Shown: positions 44,687 to 54,465 of the stretch, piece by piece | Numbering within the stretch: the stretch's first letter is position 1 | Layout: the number at the start of each line of letters is the position of its first letter | NCBI RefSeq assembly: GCF_030406605.1 | Contig: NZ_CP129104.1 | Location: forward strand, 1,546,652-1,610,651 | DNA: 64,000 nucleotides | Reading direction: 5' to 3' | DNA from: Curtobacterium sp. 458 | Lineage (GTDB): Bacteria; Actinomycetota; Actinomycetes; Actinomycetales; Microbacteriaceae | The notes under the pieces: generated by a model | Database searches by the model: none | The model's input: the letters and a program-made list of their open reading frames with translations, nothing else | Told to the model about the DNA's origin: nothing | Program-made: the position numbers and the translations under genes

Positions 44687-45949
44687 ATGAAGCACACACG
44701 CACGACCCTCGCGGTCGTCTCCGGGGCCGCCGCCCTCGCCCTCGTCCTCACCGGCTGCTCCGCCGGCGGCGCGGCGAGCAGTGGCGGCCCCGTCACCCTG
44801 AAGGTCTGGACCGGGTTCACCGGCGGTGACCGTCCCGGCTACGCCACGATCGTCAAGGACTTCGAGAAGTCCCACCCGAAGATCAAGGTCGACATGACCG
44901 TGCAGCCGTGGGACACGATCCAGCAGAAGCTCCCCTCGGCGTGGCTCACCGGCCAGGGCCCCGACGTGGCCGCGGTGTCGAGCGACCCGAACGCCGTCGC
45001 ACAGTACGTGAAGACGAACTCGGTGCTGCCGATCACGATGACCGGCAGCGGCGACGGCAAGATCAACACCTCGGAGTTCGCACCCGGCACGGTGGAGGAG
45101 TTCACCTACGACGGCAAGCTCTACGGCGTCCCGGCCAACTTCGCGACGCTGAGCCTGTACTACAACAAGAAGCTCTTCTCCGACGCCGGCATCGCGAACC
45201 CACCGACGACCGTGCAGGAGATGGCTGCCGACGCGAAGAAGCTGACGACCGGTGGCAAGTACGGCATCGCGCTCGCCGACAACCAGACCATCCAGATGTG
45301 GCCGGTGCTCCAGTGGCTCGAGGGCGGGGACATCGTCACGAGCAAGGGGTGCAGCGCCGTCCAGACGAAGGCCTCGCAGCAGGGTCTGGAGACCTGGGGC
45401 GACCTCGTCGCGAAGGACAAGGTCAGCCCGGTCGGTCTGACCGGCGCCGAGGCCGACTCGCTGTTCTCCGCCGGCAAGGCCGCCATGGAGATCAACGGAC
45501 CGTGGGCCGCACCCGGGTACAAGTCGGCGGGCATCGACCTCGGCATCGTGAAGGTCCCGGTCGGTGTGGACGGCACGTCGACGACCCTCGGCTCGATCGC
45601 TCCGCTGTCGATCTCCGCGAAGACGAAGTACCCGACGCAGGCCCAGGAGTTCCTCGCCTACTGGACGTCGAAGACCGCGCAGCAGAAGTTCTCGCTGCAG
45701 ACCGGCTTCCCGCCGCTCCGCACCGACCTCTCCGACGACGCGGACCTCAAGGCCGACGCCACCGTCTCGGTGTTCGCCAGCCAGGTGCCCGACTCCCGTC
45801 TCTACCTGCCGCACGTGACGAACGCCACCAAGGTCGACTCCGACGCCTACGTCCCGATGATCGGCAAGATCACCCGCGGCACCTCCGTCGCCGACGCGAC
45901 GAAGGAAGCCGCGCAGACGATCGACGGTCTGACCGGTTGCAGCAAGTGA
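44687..45949 (+). CDS. ABC importer binding lipoprotein, locus 3
   Basis: 420-residue sugar-binding lipoprotein with a Sec signal ending in the lipobox LTGC. The mature part has the family pattern (TLKVWTGFTGG, GPDVAAVSSD, LYGVPANFATLSLYYNKKLF). ATG 44687 follows AAAGGAG by nine bases. Likely ligand: arabino-oligosaccharide or a glycoside (inference from the flanking GH54 and GH1-like genes). Confidence 0.9.
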   Translation: MKHTRTTLAVVSGAAALALVLTGCSAGGAASSGGPVTLKVWTGFTGGDRPGYATIVKDFEKSHPKIKVDMTVQPWDTIQQKLPSAWLTGQGPDVAAVSSDPNAVAQYVKTNSVLPITMTGSGDGKINTSEFAPGTVEEFTYDGKLYGVPANFATLSLYYNKKLFSDAGIANPPTTVQEMAADAKKLTTGGKYGIALADNQTIQMWPVLQWLEGGDIVTSKGCSAVQTKASQQGLETWGDLVAKDKVSPVGLTGAEADSLFSAGKAAMEINGPWAAPGYKSAGIDLGIVKVPVGVDGTSTTLGSIAPLSISAKTKYPTQAQEFLAYWTSKTAQQKFSLQTGFPPLRTDLSDDADLKADATVSVFASQVPDSRLYLPHVTNATKVDSDAYVPMIGKITRGTSVADATKEAAQTIDGLTGCSK

Positions 45950-46908
45950 CCGAGCAGCTCACCGGGCCGGCCCCGTCACGCAGCACGCGTGACGGGGCCC
46001 CCGCCTCCGCGGCCCGCCGGGAGGCACGCCCCGCCCGCCGCCGAGCGCGCCGCTTCCAGCCGGCCTGGCTGTTCATGGCCCCGTCGCTGCTCATCCTCGG
46101 CGTGTTCGTCCTCTTCCCGATCCTGCGCTCGCTGTACTACTCGTTCTTCGACTGGACGGTGGGTGCCGTCTCGCAGCAGTTCGTCGGGTTCGGGAACTAC
46201 GTCCAGCTCGCCCGCGACCCGCAGTTCTGGAACGCCCTGCGGGTGACGCTCGAGTACACGGTGGTGTCCGTCCTGCTGCTCGTGGTGCTCGGCTTCGTCG
46301 CCGCACTGCTCCTGCAGCGGGACACCCTCCTCAACCGGGTCGTCCGCTCGGTGTTCTTCTTCCCGACGATCGTGTCGCTCGTGACGATCGGCCTCGTCTG
46401 GAAGTTCCTCCTCGACCCGGACATCGGCCTCGTCGGCGGGCTGACCGCAGTGTTCGGCCTGCCGAGCGTCGCCTGGTTGCAGTCGACCTCGCTCGCGCTG
46501 CCGACGGTCATCTTCGTGTCGGTCTGGAAGAGCATCGGCTTCGCGATGATCCTCTTCATCGCCGGCCTCAAGGGCGTGCCGGGGGAGCGGTACGAGGCCG
46601 CCGAGCTCGACGGCGCGAACCGCTGGCAGACCGTCTGGCGGATCACCCTGCCGAGCATCCGCCCGACGCTCCTGTTCACGTCGATGATCCTGACGATCCA
46701 GTCGTTCCAGGTGTTCGACCTCGTCTACGTCATGACCGGCGGTGGCCCCGTGTTCGCGACGGACTCCCTCGTCAACCTGCTCTACCGGGACGGCTTCGTG
46801 AACTACCAGACCGGTTACGCCTCCGCCATCTCCTGGGTCCTCTTCGTCATCATCATGCTCATCTCGCTCCTGCAGCTCCGACTCTTCCGGTACGACGATG
46901 TCGACTGA
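45946..46908 (+). CDS. ABC sugar permease, locus 3, first subunit
   Basis: 320 residues, MalF-like; Arg/Ala-rich tail, six helices, EAA loop YEAAELDGANRWQ. GTG 45946 overlaps the binding-protein stop by four bases. Confidence 0.9.
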   Translation: MTEQLTGPAPSRSTRDGAPASAARREARPARRRARRFQPAWLFMAPSLLILGVFVLFPILRSLYYSFFDWTVGAVSQQFVGFGNYVQLARDPQFWNALRVTLEYTVVSVLLLVVLGFVAALLLQRDTLLNRVVRSVFFFPTIVSLVTIGLVWKFLLDPDIGLVGGLTAVFGLPSVAWLQSTSLALPTVIFVSVWKSIGFAMILFIAGLKGVPGERYEAAELDGANRWQTVWRITLPSIRPTLLFTSMILTIQSFQVFDLVYVMTGGGPVFATDSLVNLLYRDGFVNYQTGYASAISWVLFVIIMLISLLQLRLFRYDDVD

Positions 46909-47818
46909 CACCGCGACCCGGCGACCGCTCGTGGCGGAGCCGACCCGTGCCTCCCGGCCGTCTGCCGGCCACCGACCGGGGCGACACGGTCGCCGGAGCA
47001 GCCTCGTCGTCACCGGCTCCGTCCTGAAGTGGGTGTACCTCGGGATCGGACTCGTGTTCGCGCTCGTCCCCTTCGTCTGGATGGTGAGCGGGAGCTTCCG
47101 GTCCGAGGCAGACCTCTTCGGACACCCTGCATCGTTGTTCCCGACGAGCATCACGCTGCACGGCTACGAGGGCGTGTGGCAGCAGTTGCCGTTCCTGCGG
47201 CTGCTGCTCAACTCACTCGTGTTCACGGTCGTGACCACCGTGCTGACGCTGCTGTTCGACTCGATGTGCGCCTACGCGCTCGCCCGGATGCGGTTCGTCG
47301 GGCGGAACGTCGCGTTCGTGCTCGTCATCGCGACGCTCATGGTGCCGTTCCAGGTGACCCTCATCCCGGTGTTCGTCGAGCTGTTCCACCTCGGGTGGCT
47401 CAACACGTACCAGGGGCTCATCATCCCCAGGGCGACGAGTGCGTTCGGGATCTTCCTGTTCCGGCAGTTCTTCATCGACATCCCGCCGGAGCTCGACGAG
47501 GCGGCGCGCATCGACGGCGCCGGGCACTGGCGCATCTACTGGCAGGTGATCCTGCCGCTGGCGAAGCCGGCGATCGCGACCGTGGCCGTGCTCAACGGGA
47601 TGGCGCTGTGGAACGACCTGCTCTGGCCGCTCGTCGTGAGCACCTCGAACGACATGCTGACGCTGCCCGCCGGGCTCACGCTGTTCGGTGGTGCGCACGT
47701 CACGGACCACGCGGTGCTGCTCGCCGGGGCCGTGATCTCCCTCCTGCCCATCGCGCTCGGGTTCTTCTTCGCGCAGAAGTACTTCGTCGCGGGCGTCGCC
47801 ACCTCGGGGTTGAAGTGA
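46898..47818 (+). CDS. ABC sugar permease, locus 3, second subunit
   Basis: 306 residues, MalG-like, six helices, EAA loop LDEAARIDGAGHW. Overlaps the preceding gene by 11 bp. The N-terminal tail encodes RASRPS using GCCTCCCGGCCG (46949-46960), an exact copy of one arm of the palindrome family, as in the locus 1 permease. Confidence 0.9.
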   Translation: MSTDTATRRPLVAEPTRASRPSAGHRPGRHGRRSSLVVTGSVLKWVYLGIGLVFALVPFVWMVSGSFRSEADLFGHPASLFPTSITLHGYEGVWQQLPFLRLLLNSLVFTVVTTVLTLLFDSMCAYALARMRFVGRNVAFVLVIATLMVPFQVTLIPVFVELFHLGWLNTYQGLIIPRATSAFGIFLFRQFFIDIPPELDEAARIDGAGHWRIYWQVILPLAKPAIATVAVLNGMALWNDLLWPLVVSTSNDMLTLPAGLTLFGGAHVTDHAVLLAGAVISLLPIALGFFFAQKYFVAGVATSGLK

Positions 47819-49206
47819 CGCGCGGCACGTCGGGCGTCGAGCGGCCGGGGGAAGCGTTCGCGCCCGGGACGTTCACCTGGGCCCTCGGCATCGAGGACAC
47901 GTGCGTCTACCCACCGGCCCGCTTCGCGATGGCGCCGCTCGACGAACACGTGCTCACCGGGCACGACGAGGCCTGGCGCGGCGACCTCGACACGGTGCGC
48001 GACCTCGGCGCGACCGCCCTGCGGTACGGGGTCGACTGGCCGAAGGTGCACCTCGGCCCCGGCCGGTTCGACTGGTCCGTCCTCGACGAGCGACTTCCCC
48101 GTGCGGCCGACGGCGGTGTCACCGTCATCGCCGACCTCGTCCACTACGGCACACCGACCTGGCTCGACGACTCCTTCGCGGACCCGCGGTACCCGGACGC
48201 GATCGCGGAGTTCGCCGGTGCGTTCGCCGATCGGTACGCGGGGGTCGTCGACCACGTCACCCCGCTCAACGAGCCGATCACGACCGCGTCGTTCGCGGGG
48301 CTCCGCGGCGTCTGGCCGCCGGGGCTGTCCGGGTGGTCGGGATGGACGTGCGTGGTCCTCGCGATCGCCACGGGCATCCAGCGGAGCGTCCGCGCCGTGC
48401 GTGCGGCGAACCCCCACGCGGTGGTCGTGCACGTCGAGGCGAGCACCCTCGTCGAGTCCGGCGACGGCGATCCGGAGACGACGGCCGAAGCGGGACTGCT
48501 CGAACTGGTCGGCACCGTCCCGACCGACCTCGTGCTCGGCCGCGTCGTCCCCGGACACCCGGCGCACGGCTGGCTGCTCGAGCACGGCGCGACCGAGTCC
48601 GGGCTGCGCGACCTCGTCGACGGTGCCGTGGCGGTGGACCTCCTCGGCGTGAACTACTACCCCGACCTCACCCCTCGGCGTCTCGTCGCGGGCACCGGCG
48701 GCACGGTCCAGCACACGCACGACCGCTGGACCGACGGGCTCGCCGACGCGCTCGGCCGGTTCGCCGAGCGGTACGGACTGCCGATGCTCGTCACCGAGAC
48801 CTCGATCGAGGGCACCGACGAGCTCCGGTCCGCCTGGGTCCGCGACGCCGCCGACACCGTTCGGGTGCTCGCAGCGTCCGGGACCGACGTCCGCGGCTTC
48901 ACGTGGTGGCCGCTGTTCGACTTCGTGGACTGGTCGTACGCCGCCGGAGGGCGGAACGTCGAGGAGTTCGAGCTGCCCGACGCCGTCGTGGTCGACCGCG
49001 CCGCGAGCGACCGGAAGACCCCGTACCTGCGCCGGATGGGGCTCGTCCGACTCGAGGAGGACGAGGGCGGGGTGCTCCATCGCGTCCGGACCCCGGCTGC
49101 CGAGCGCTTCCGCGAGTGGGCCACCGGCGCCGTGGCGGCGGCATCGTCCGTCGTCGGCCCTGCCGGGACGGACGGCGCACGGACCGAGGATGCTCGAGGG
49201 ACCTGA
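47815..49206 (+). CDS. GH1-like family glycosidase
   Basis: 463 residues of a TIM-barrel clan A glycosidase. PLNEPI near 152 supplies the acid/base and VTETS near 328 the nucleophile. Sequence around these (ATALRYGVDWPKV, GVNYYPD, FTWWPLFDFVDW) resembles GH1-type beta-glycosidases but is divergent, so substrate is not assigned. No signal peptide; acts on imported sugar. GTG overlaps the permease stop by four bases. Confidence 0.75.
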   Translation: MTRGTSGVERPGEAFAPGTFTWALGIEDTCVYPPARFAMAPLDEHVLTGHDEAWRGDLDTVRDLGATALRYGVDWPKVHLGPGRFDWSVLDERLPRAADGGVTVIADLVHYGTPTWLDDSFADPRYPDAIAEFAGAFADRYAGVVDHVTPLNEPITTASFAGLRGVWPPGLSGWSGWTCVVLAIATGIQRSVRAVRAANPHAVVVHVEASTLVESGDGDPETTAEAGLLELVGTVPTDLVLGRVVPGHPAHGWLLEHGATESGLRDLVDGAVAVDLLGVNYYPDLTPRRLVAGTGGTVQHTHDRWTDGLADALGRFAERYGLPMLVTETSIEGTDELRSAWVRDAADTVRVLAASGTDVRGFTWWPLFDFVDWSYAAGGRNVEEFELPDAVVVDRAASDRKTPYLRRMGLVRLEEDEGGVLHRVRTPAAERFREWATGAVAAASSVVGPAGTDGARTEDARGT

Positions 49207-49228
49207 ACACGAACGAGCGGAGATCGCG

Positions 49229-50215
49229 GTGCGCGACGGACTGATCGGCATCGAGGAGCACTGGATCCACGAGGGGACCGACCGCGCGCAGCGTGCGCTG
49301 CCGCCGGACCGGCGCGACGACAGCCTGCTCCTCAACGACCACGGCGACGTCGCGCAGCAGCTCGCCGACACCGGCGGCGGGCGACTCGCGGCGATGGACG
49401 CGCAGGGGGTCGACGTGCAGGTCCTGTCGCTCGCCCCGCCCGGGGCGCAGGGCCTCGACGCCGCTGATGCCGTCGTGCTGAGCCGGGATGCGAACGACCA
49501 GGTCGCGGCCACCGTCGCGGCGTCACCGGGTCGGTTCCGCGCCTTCGCCACCCTGCCGCTCGCCGATCCGCGCGCAGCCGCCGTCGAACTCGAGCGTGCC
49601 GCGGGCCTCGGCCTGGTCGGGGTGATGCTGCACGGGCGGACCGGTGACGTGCTCATCGACGACCCGCGGTACGACGAGCTCTGGACGGTCGCCGAGCGCC
49701 TCGGTCAGCCGGTGTTCATCCACCCGCAGATCCCGCCGCGCACCGTCCGGGATGTGTCCTACTCGGGCCTCGGCGACCTGCCCGACCTCGCGATGGCGAC
49801 CTTCGCGTGGGGCTGGCACCTCGAGGCGGGGACGGCTGCGCTCCGGCTCATGGCCCGCGGTGTGCTCGACCGGCACCCGGCGCTCCAGCTGGTGCTCGGA
49901 CACTGGGGCGAGCTGCTGCTCTTCTGGCACGACCGGGCGGACGGGTTGGCTCGCGCCGCGGGGACGGAGCGCTCGATCACGGAGTACCTGCGCGAGAACG
50001 TCTGGATCACGGCGTCGGGCATGCTCGACCCGGCGATGCTCCGGCACGCACTGAGTGTGACGAGCCCGGATCGTCTGTTGTTCTCGACCGACCACCCGTT
50101 CCAGCGGCCGAGCGCCGCGGACATCGACCGGTTCCTCGCGGAGTTCGTGGACCCGGGGGACCGGGCGGCCTTCGCGTCCGGCAACGCCCGTCGACTGTTC
50201 GGGATCACCGACTGA
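49229..50215 (+). CDS. Amidohydrolase-2 family protein (ACMSD-like)
   Basis: About 328 residues with the metal-dependent TIM-barrel pattern of decarboxylases and hydrolases related to ACMSD: IEEHW at the start, FIHPQIPP in the middle, LGHWGELL and the late FSTDHPFQ. Several members decarboxylate aromatic or lactone acids; the substrate here is unknown. GTG 49229 has GGAG seven bases upstream and gives the family N-terminus; an upstream ATG at 49190 is possible. It follows the GH1-like gene closely and may be in its operon. Confidence 0.75.
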   Translation: MRDGLIGIEEHWIHEGTDRAQRALPPDRRDDSLLLNDHGDVAQQLADTGGGRLAAMDAQGVDVQVLSLAPPGAQGLDAADAVVLSRDANDQVAATVAASPGRFRAFATLPLADPRAAAVELERAAGLGLVGVMLHGRTGDVLIDDPRYDELWTVAERLGQPVFIHPQIPPRTVRDVSYSGLGDLPDLAMATFAWGWHLEAGTAALRLMARGVLDRHPALQLVLGHWGELLLFWHDRADGLARAAGTERSITEYLRENVWITASGMLDPAMLRHALSVTSPDRLLFSTDHPFQRPSAADIDRFLAEFVDPGDRAAFASGNARRLFGITD

Positions 50216-50280
50216 CGGAGCCGCGGTCCCTCAGCCGCGGTCCGGCCGTGGCCCGTCCGCCGCGAGGTCGGTCATGCCGC

Positions 50281-51660
50281 TCAGCCGCCGACCGACGCGC
50301 CCGCGCGGGAGACCCGGTGGCGCGCGGCCGGGTGCCGTTCGGGCAGCCGGGAGGACCCGCCGCCCTGCACACGCTGCCGCAGGGTCTCGCCGTCGGTGTA
50401 CCGCTCGGGCAGCCGTCCGCGCTCCCGGAGCAGCGGGGTGACGTACGTCCCGAAGTCCCGGACGGTGTCGAACGAGTGGTACTGCCGGAGGTTGATGCCG
50501 TCGATCCCGTCGTCGTCGAGCCACCCCCCGATCTGGTCCGCCACCGCCTCGGGCACGCCGGCCGCCCAGAACGCACCGTGCCAGGCCTCGTCCACCCGGT
50601 CGAGCAGCTCGCCGACGGTGCTGTCGAGCGCGATCCGCCCCACGAGCCGCTCGCCGCCCTCGACCCCCTCGGCCTCGAGCGCATCGCGAACGGTACGGTT
50701 CCGCGGGTGCCGCAGGGCGTCGAAGGGCACGCTGCCGTGGACGAGCGGCCCCTCCTCGCTCCGGAACGCCCGGTACTGCGCCACCTTGTCCTCGACCTCG
50801 CGCTGGGTCGGGGCCGTGATGACCGCGGCCTGGGTGACGAACTTGACGTCACCGCGCTCGCGTCCGGCGGCCTCCGCGGCGTCCCGGACGGCGTCGGCGG
50901 TGCGCTGGACACCGTGTCCGCCCGTGAAGACGACCTCTGCGTGGGCGCCGGCGCGCTGGATCCCGGCTGGCGAGCCCGTCGCGAGGAACAGGGTCGGCGT
51001 GCGCTGGGTCGACGGCTCAGACAGGTGCGGTCCGGCGACGCTGAAGTGCGTCCCGACGTGGTCGATCGAGTGCACCTTGTCCGGGTCCGTGTACACCCCG
51101 TGCTCGGCGTCGCGCAGGACCGCGTCGTCCTCCCACGACCCCTCCCACAGCTGGTAGAGGACGTCGAGGTACTCGTCGGCGATCTCGTACCGGGTGTCGT
51201 GCGGGATCTCCTCGGCGAGCCCGAAGTTCCGTGCGGCGTTCGGGAGGTAGCTCGTCACCACGTTCCACCCGACCCGGCCGTTCGTCAGGTGGTCGAGCGT
51301 CGACATGCGGCGGGCGAACGCGAACGGCGGCTCGTAGCTGGTCGAGAACGTGATCCCGAAGCCGAGGTGCTCGGTGACCGCGGCCATCGCCGGGACGACG
51401 AGCATCGGGTCGTTGTTCGGGATCTGGAGTCCCTCGCGCAGCGCCGGCGCCGTGGACCCCTGGTACACGTCGTAGGCGCCGAGCACGTCGGCGATGAAGA
51501 CTGCGTCGAACTGCCCGGCCTCCGCGGTGCGTGCGAGCTCCGTCCAGTACCGGATGTCCGTGTAGCGGTGGCGTTGGTTGCCGGGCAGTCGCCACAGGCC
51601 GTGCGTGATGTGTCCCACGCAGTTCATCTCGAACACGTTGAGCAGGAGTCGCTTGGGCAT
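50281..51660 (-). CDS. NtaA/SnaA/DszA-type flavin monooxygenase
   Basis: 459 residues of the luciferase-like fold, group NtaA/SnaA/DszA: RYWTELARTAEAGQFDAVFIADV at the N-terminus (first half shown as YWTELARTAEAG), SYEPPFAFARRMSTLDHL, and GRVGWNVVTS. These FMNH2-dependent enzymes oxidise sulfones, chelators or related compounds and need a separate flavin reductase, not seen here. The TAGCCT box lies six bases before ATG 51660 (leaderless). Divergent from an importer operon that ends in an SfnB/DszC-like flavoprotein. Confidence 0.85.
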   Translation of the reverse strand: MPKRLLLNVFEMNCVGHITHGLWRLPGNQRHRYTDIRYWTELARTAEAGQFDAVFIADVLGAYDVYQGSTAPALREGLQIPNNDPMLVVPAMAAVTEHLGFGITFSTSYEPPFAFARRMSTLDHLTNGRVGWNVVTSYLPNAARNFGLAEEIPHDTRYEIADEYLDVLYQLWEGSWEDDAVLRDAEHGVYTDPDKVHSIDHVGTHFSVAGPHLSEPSTQRTPTLFLATGSPAGIQRAGAHAEVVFTGGHGVQRTADAVRDAAEAAGRERGDVKFVTQAAVITAPTQREVEDKVAQYRAFRSEEGPLVHGSVPFDALRHPRNRTVRDALEAEGVEGGERLVGRIALDSTVGELLDRVDEAWHGAFWAAGVPEAVADQIGGWLDDDGIDGINLRQYHSFDTVRDFGTYVTPLLRERGRLPERYTDGETLRQRVQGGGSSRLPERHPAARHRVSRAGASVGG

Positions 51661-51853
51661 GGTCCGAGGCTAGGCAGTGTCCGACCAGGACCAGCCCTGC
51701 GTGACCCCAGGTTGCGACGGAGGTCGCGGAAGGCACCTGCGGACGTCGCACGACGACACGTGTCGGCCCCTCCGTGACGTCGGGAGACGGTGCGTTGCCC
51801 GGTGTTGCCGAGCGGTCGCGCTCGCCGCGGAGCCGGCCCTAGCGTCCCCTGTC

Positions 51854-53521
51854 ATGACCCGCTCCCACTCACTGCGGACCGTCGCGGCGGCCCTCTCGAC
51901 CGTCGCCCTGGTCGTGCTGCTCGCCGGGTGCAGCGGCGCGTCGTCGGCGTCGTCGCGGTCCGACGGGCCGGTCCGCGGCGGCACCCTCGTGTACGCCACC
52001 GACCGCGAGCCCACCTGTCTCGACCCGCACAACTCGGGTGACATGCCGCAGACCTACATCGCCCGCCAGTACCTCGACTCGCTCGTGTCCCTGCAACGCG
52101 ACGGCAGCGTCAAGCCGTGGCTCGCGACCTCGTGGGACATCTCGCCCGACGGGAAGCAGTACGACTTCACGCTGAAGCAGGGCGTCCGGTTCACCGACGG
52201 CACCCCGTTCGACGCGCAGGCGGTGGTGGACAACTTCACCCAGATCCTCGACCCCGCGACGCAGTCGAGCACCGACCTGCTCTACCTGACCGGGTACTTC
52301 GACAAGGCCACCGTCGTCAGCGACCACGTCGTGCGGATCTCGCTGCAGCGGCCGTACTCGCCGCTGCTCGCCGCGCTGTCGCAGGCGTTCTTCGGGATGG
52401 AGTCGCCGAAGGCCATGGCGCGGGGGCTCGCGGCGAACTGCGAGTCCCCGGTCGGGACCGGCCCGTTCGAGGTCGTGCGGTGGAACCACGAGCGGGACGT
52501 CGAGCTCGTGCGCAACGACGAGTACAACAGCGCACCGGAGGACGCGGAGCACCAGGGCCCGGCGTACCTCGACGGCATCACGTGGAAGTTCCTGAAGGAC
52601 AACACGACCCGGTACGGCGCGCTGAGCTCCGGCGAGGCCGACGTCATCTTCAACGTCCCGCCCGAGAGCGAGGGGCTCGCGAAGGCCGACCCGTCGATCT
52701 CGCTGCAGTCGTTCGTGCACTCCGGCTCGCCGTTCAGCCTCGACCTCAACACGAAGAGCCCGGTGTTCAGCGACATCCGCGTCCGGAAGGCGTTCGTGCA
52801 CGCGTCGGACGCGAAGGAAGCGGTGGAGAGCGCGTACAACGGCGTCTTCCCCTACGAGGGCAACAACGTCAGCTCCGGCACGCCGCACTACGACGCGGCG
52901 TACCACGAGCCGTTCCCGTACGACCCGACCGAGGCCGAGCGGCTCCTCGCCGAGTCGGGCTGGACCGGTCGCGACACCGACGGGTACCGCACGAAGGACG
53001 GCGAGACACTCACGGTCGAGCTGCCGTACAACGCCGATTCGGCCGAGACCCCGCCCGCCGACCTGACGATCCTGCAGGACATCCAGGCGATGGAGAAGCG
53101 CGTCGGCATCAAGGTCGTGCTACAGGCCCTCGACTCGTCGAGCATGAACGCGGTCTGGGGCAACCCGAAGGCGTACGACCTGCTCGGGAACTACTGGAAC
53201 AGCCCGACGCCGCACGTCATGTACATCAAGTACTCGAAGGCGACCTACGACGTCGACAACGGGCAGAACTCCGCGTTCGCGTACGACGACGAGCTCGACC
53301 GGCTGCTCATCGCCGGGACCGCGACGACCGACCCGGCCGCGCAGCAGCGGGCCTACTCGAAGGCGCAGGCACTGCTGTCGTCGAAGGCGTGGACGCTGCC
53401 GCTCTACCCGATCCAGACCCGACTCGGCATATCCGACCGCGTCCGCGGGGTCTGGATCGAACCCAGCGAGGGCGAACCCGTCCTCGCCGACGCCTACCTC
53501 ACCGACGGAGGCAAGCGATGA
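51854..53521 (+). CDS. Oligopeptide-type ABC binding lipoprotein
   Basis: 555-residue family 5 solute-binding protein. The signal peptide ends in lipobox LAGC; the mature part has RGGTLVYATDREPTCLDPHN and WKFLKDNTTRYGALSSGEAD, typical of Dpp/Opp/Nik-like binders. Family 5 proteins carry peptides but also sulfur compounds, glutathione and nickel chelates. The start ATG 51854 has TAGCGT eight bases upstream and no SD. It is the first gene of a five-gene operon. Confidence 0.9.
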   Translation: MTRSHSLRTVAAALSTVALVVLLAGCSGASSASSRSDGPVRGGTLVYATDREPTCLDPHNSGDMPQTYIARQYLDSLVSLQRDGSVKPWLATSWDISPDGKQYDFTLKQGVRFTDGTPFDAQAVVDNFTQILDPATQSSTDLLYLTGYFDKATVVSDHVVRISLQRPYSPLLAALSQAFFGMESPKAMARGLAANCESPVGTGPFEVVRWNHERDVELVRNDEYNSAPEDAEHQGPAYLDGITWKFLKDNTTRYGALSSGEADVIFNVPPESEGLAKADPSISLQSFVHSGSPFSLDLNTKSPVFSDIRVRKAFVHASDAKEAVESAYNGVFPYEGNNVSSGTPHYDAAYHEPFPYDPTEAERLLAESGWTGRDTDGYRTKDGETLTVELPYNADSAETPPADLTILQDIQAMEKRVGIKVVLQALDSSSMNAVWGNPKAYDLLGNYWNSPTPHVMYIKYSKATYDVDNGQNSAFAYDDELDRLLIAGTATTDPAAQQRAYSKAQALLSSKAWTLPLYPIQTRLGISDRVRGVWIEPSEGEPVLADAYLTDGGKR

Positions 53522-54465
53522 CCGGCTGGCCAGTCCGCATCGCCCGGCGCATCGCCGAGGCCGTGCTGCTGCTGCTCGCCGTGGGCACGATCGTGTTCTT
53601 CCTCGAGCACGCCGTCCCCGGCGACCCCGCGGTGGCGATCCTCGGCGGCGCGGCCGCCCACCCCACGAAGGAGGCGGTCGCCGCGGTCACCGCGCAGTAC
53701 GGCTTCGACCGTCCGCTCCTCGTGCAGTACGGCGACTTCCTCGCCGGCCTCCTCCGACTCGACTTCGGCGAGTCCTACACGCTGAAGCAGTCGGTGACGA
53801 GCGTCATCGCCGGGCAGATCGGACCGACGCTCGCGCTGACCGTCGCCGCACTCGTGCTCGCCTGGGTGCTGTCGATCGCCTCGACCCTGCTCACCGCGGG
53901 GCGCTCCGGGGTGTGGGGGCGGATCGGCTCGGTCGTCGAGACCGTCGCCGCCGGACTGCCCCAGTTCTGGCTCGGACTCGTGCTGCTGCTCGTGTTCGCG
54001 GTGCAGCTGCACTGGTTCCCGGTGATCGGCTCCGGTCCGCTCGGCATCGTCCTGCCGGCGCTGACCCTCGCGATCCCGCTCGCCGGCTTCCTCGGCCAGG
54101 TCACCCGCGACGAGTTCGAGGAGAAGCAGCAGGAACCGTTCGTGCTCTCGGCCCGGTCACGCGGACTGTCGGAGGGGGCCGTCCGGTCCCGCTTCGTCCT
54201 CCGGCACGCCGCGCTGCCGGGCATCACCCTCTCCGGCTGGGGCCTCGGCTCCCTCGTGTCCGGAGCCGTCATCGCCGAGGTCGTCTTCGCCCGCCAGGGC
54301 ATCGGACAGGTCCTCGTCACCGCCGTGAGCGCGCAGGACCTGCCGCTCGTCATCGGCATCACGTTCGTCGTCGCACTCGTGTACGTCGTCGCGAACGTCC
54401 TCACCGACATCGCCTACGTCGCGGTGGACCCCCGCCTCCGCCGCTCGATCGGAGCCGCAGCATGA
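53518..54465 (+). CDS. ABC permease, DppB-like
   Basis: 315 residues, about six helices, with the first-helix pattern FFLEHAVPGDPA and the coupling loop EPFVLSARSRGLSEGAVRSR. Overlaps the binding protein and DppC-like gene by four bases each. Confidence 0.9.
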   Translation: MTGWPVRIARRIAEAVLLLLAVGTIVFFLEHAVPGDPAVAILGGAAAHPTKEAVAAVTAQYGFDRPLLVQYGDFLAGLLRLDFGESYTLKQSVTSVIAGQIGPTLALTVAALVLAWVLSIASTLLTAGRSGVWGRIGSVVETVAAGLPQFWLGLVLLLVFAVQLHWFPVIGSGPLGIVLPALTLAIPLAGFLGQVTRDEFEEKQQEPFVLSARSRGLSEGAVRSRFVLRHAALPGITLSGWGLGSLVSGAVIAEVVFARQGIGQVLVTAVSAQDLPLVIGITFVVALVYVVANVLTDIAYVAVDPRLRRSIGAAA

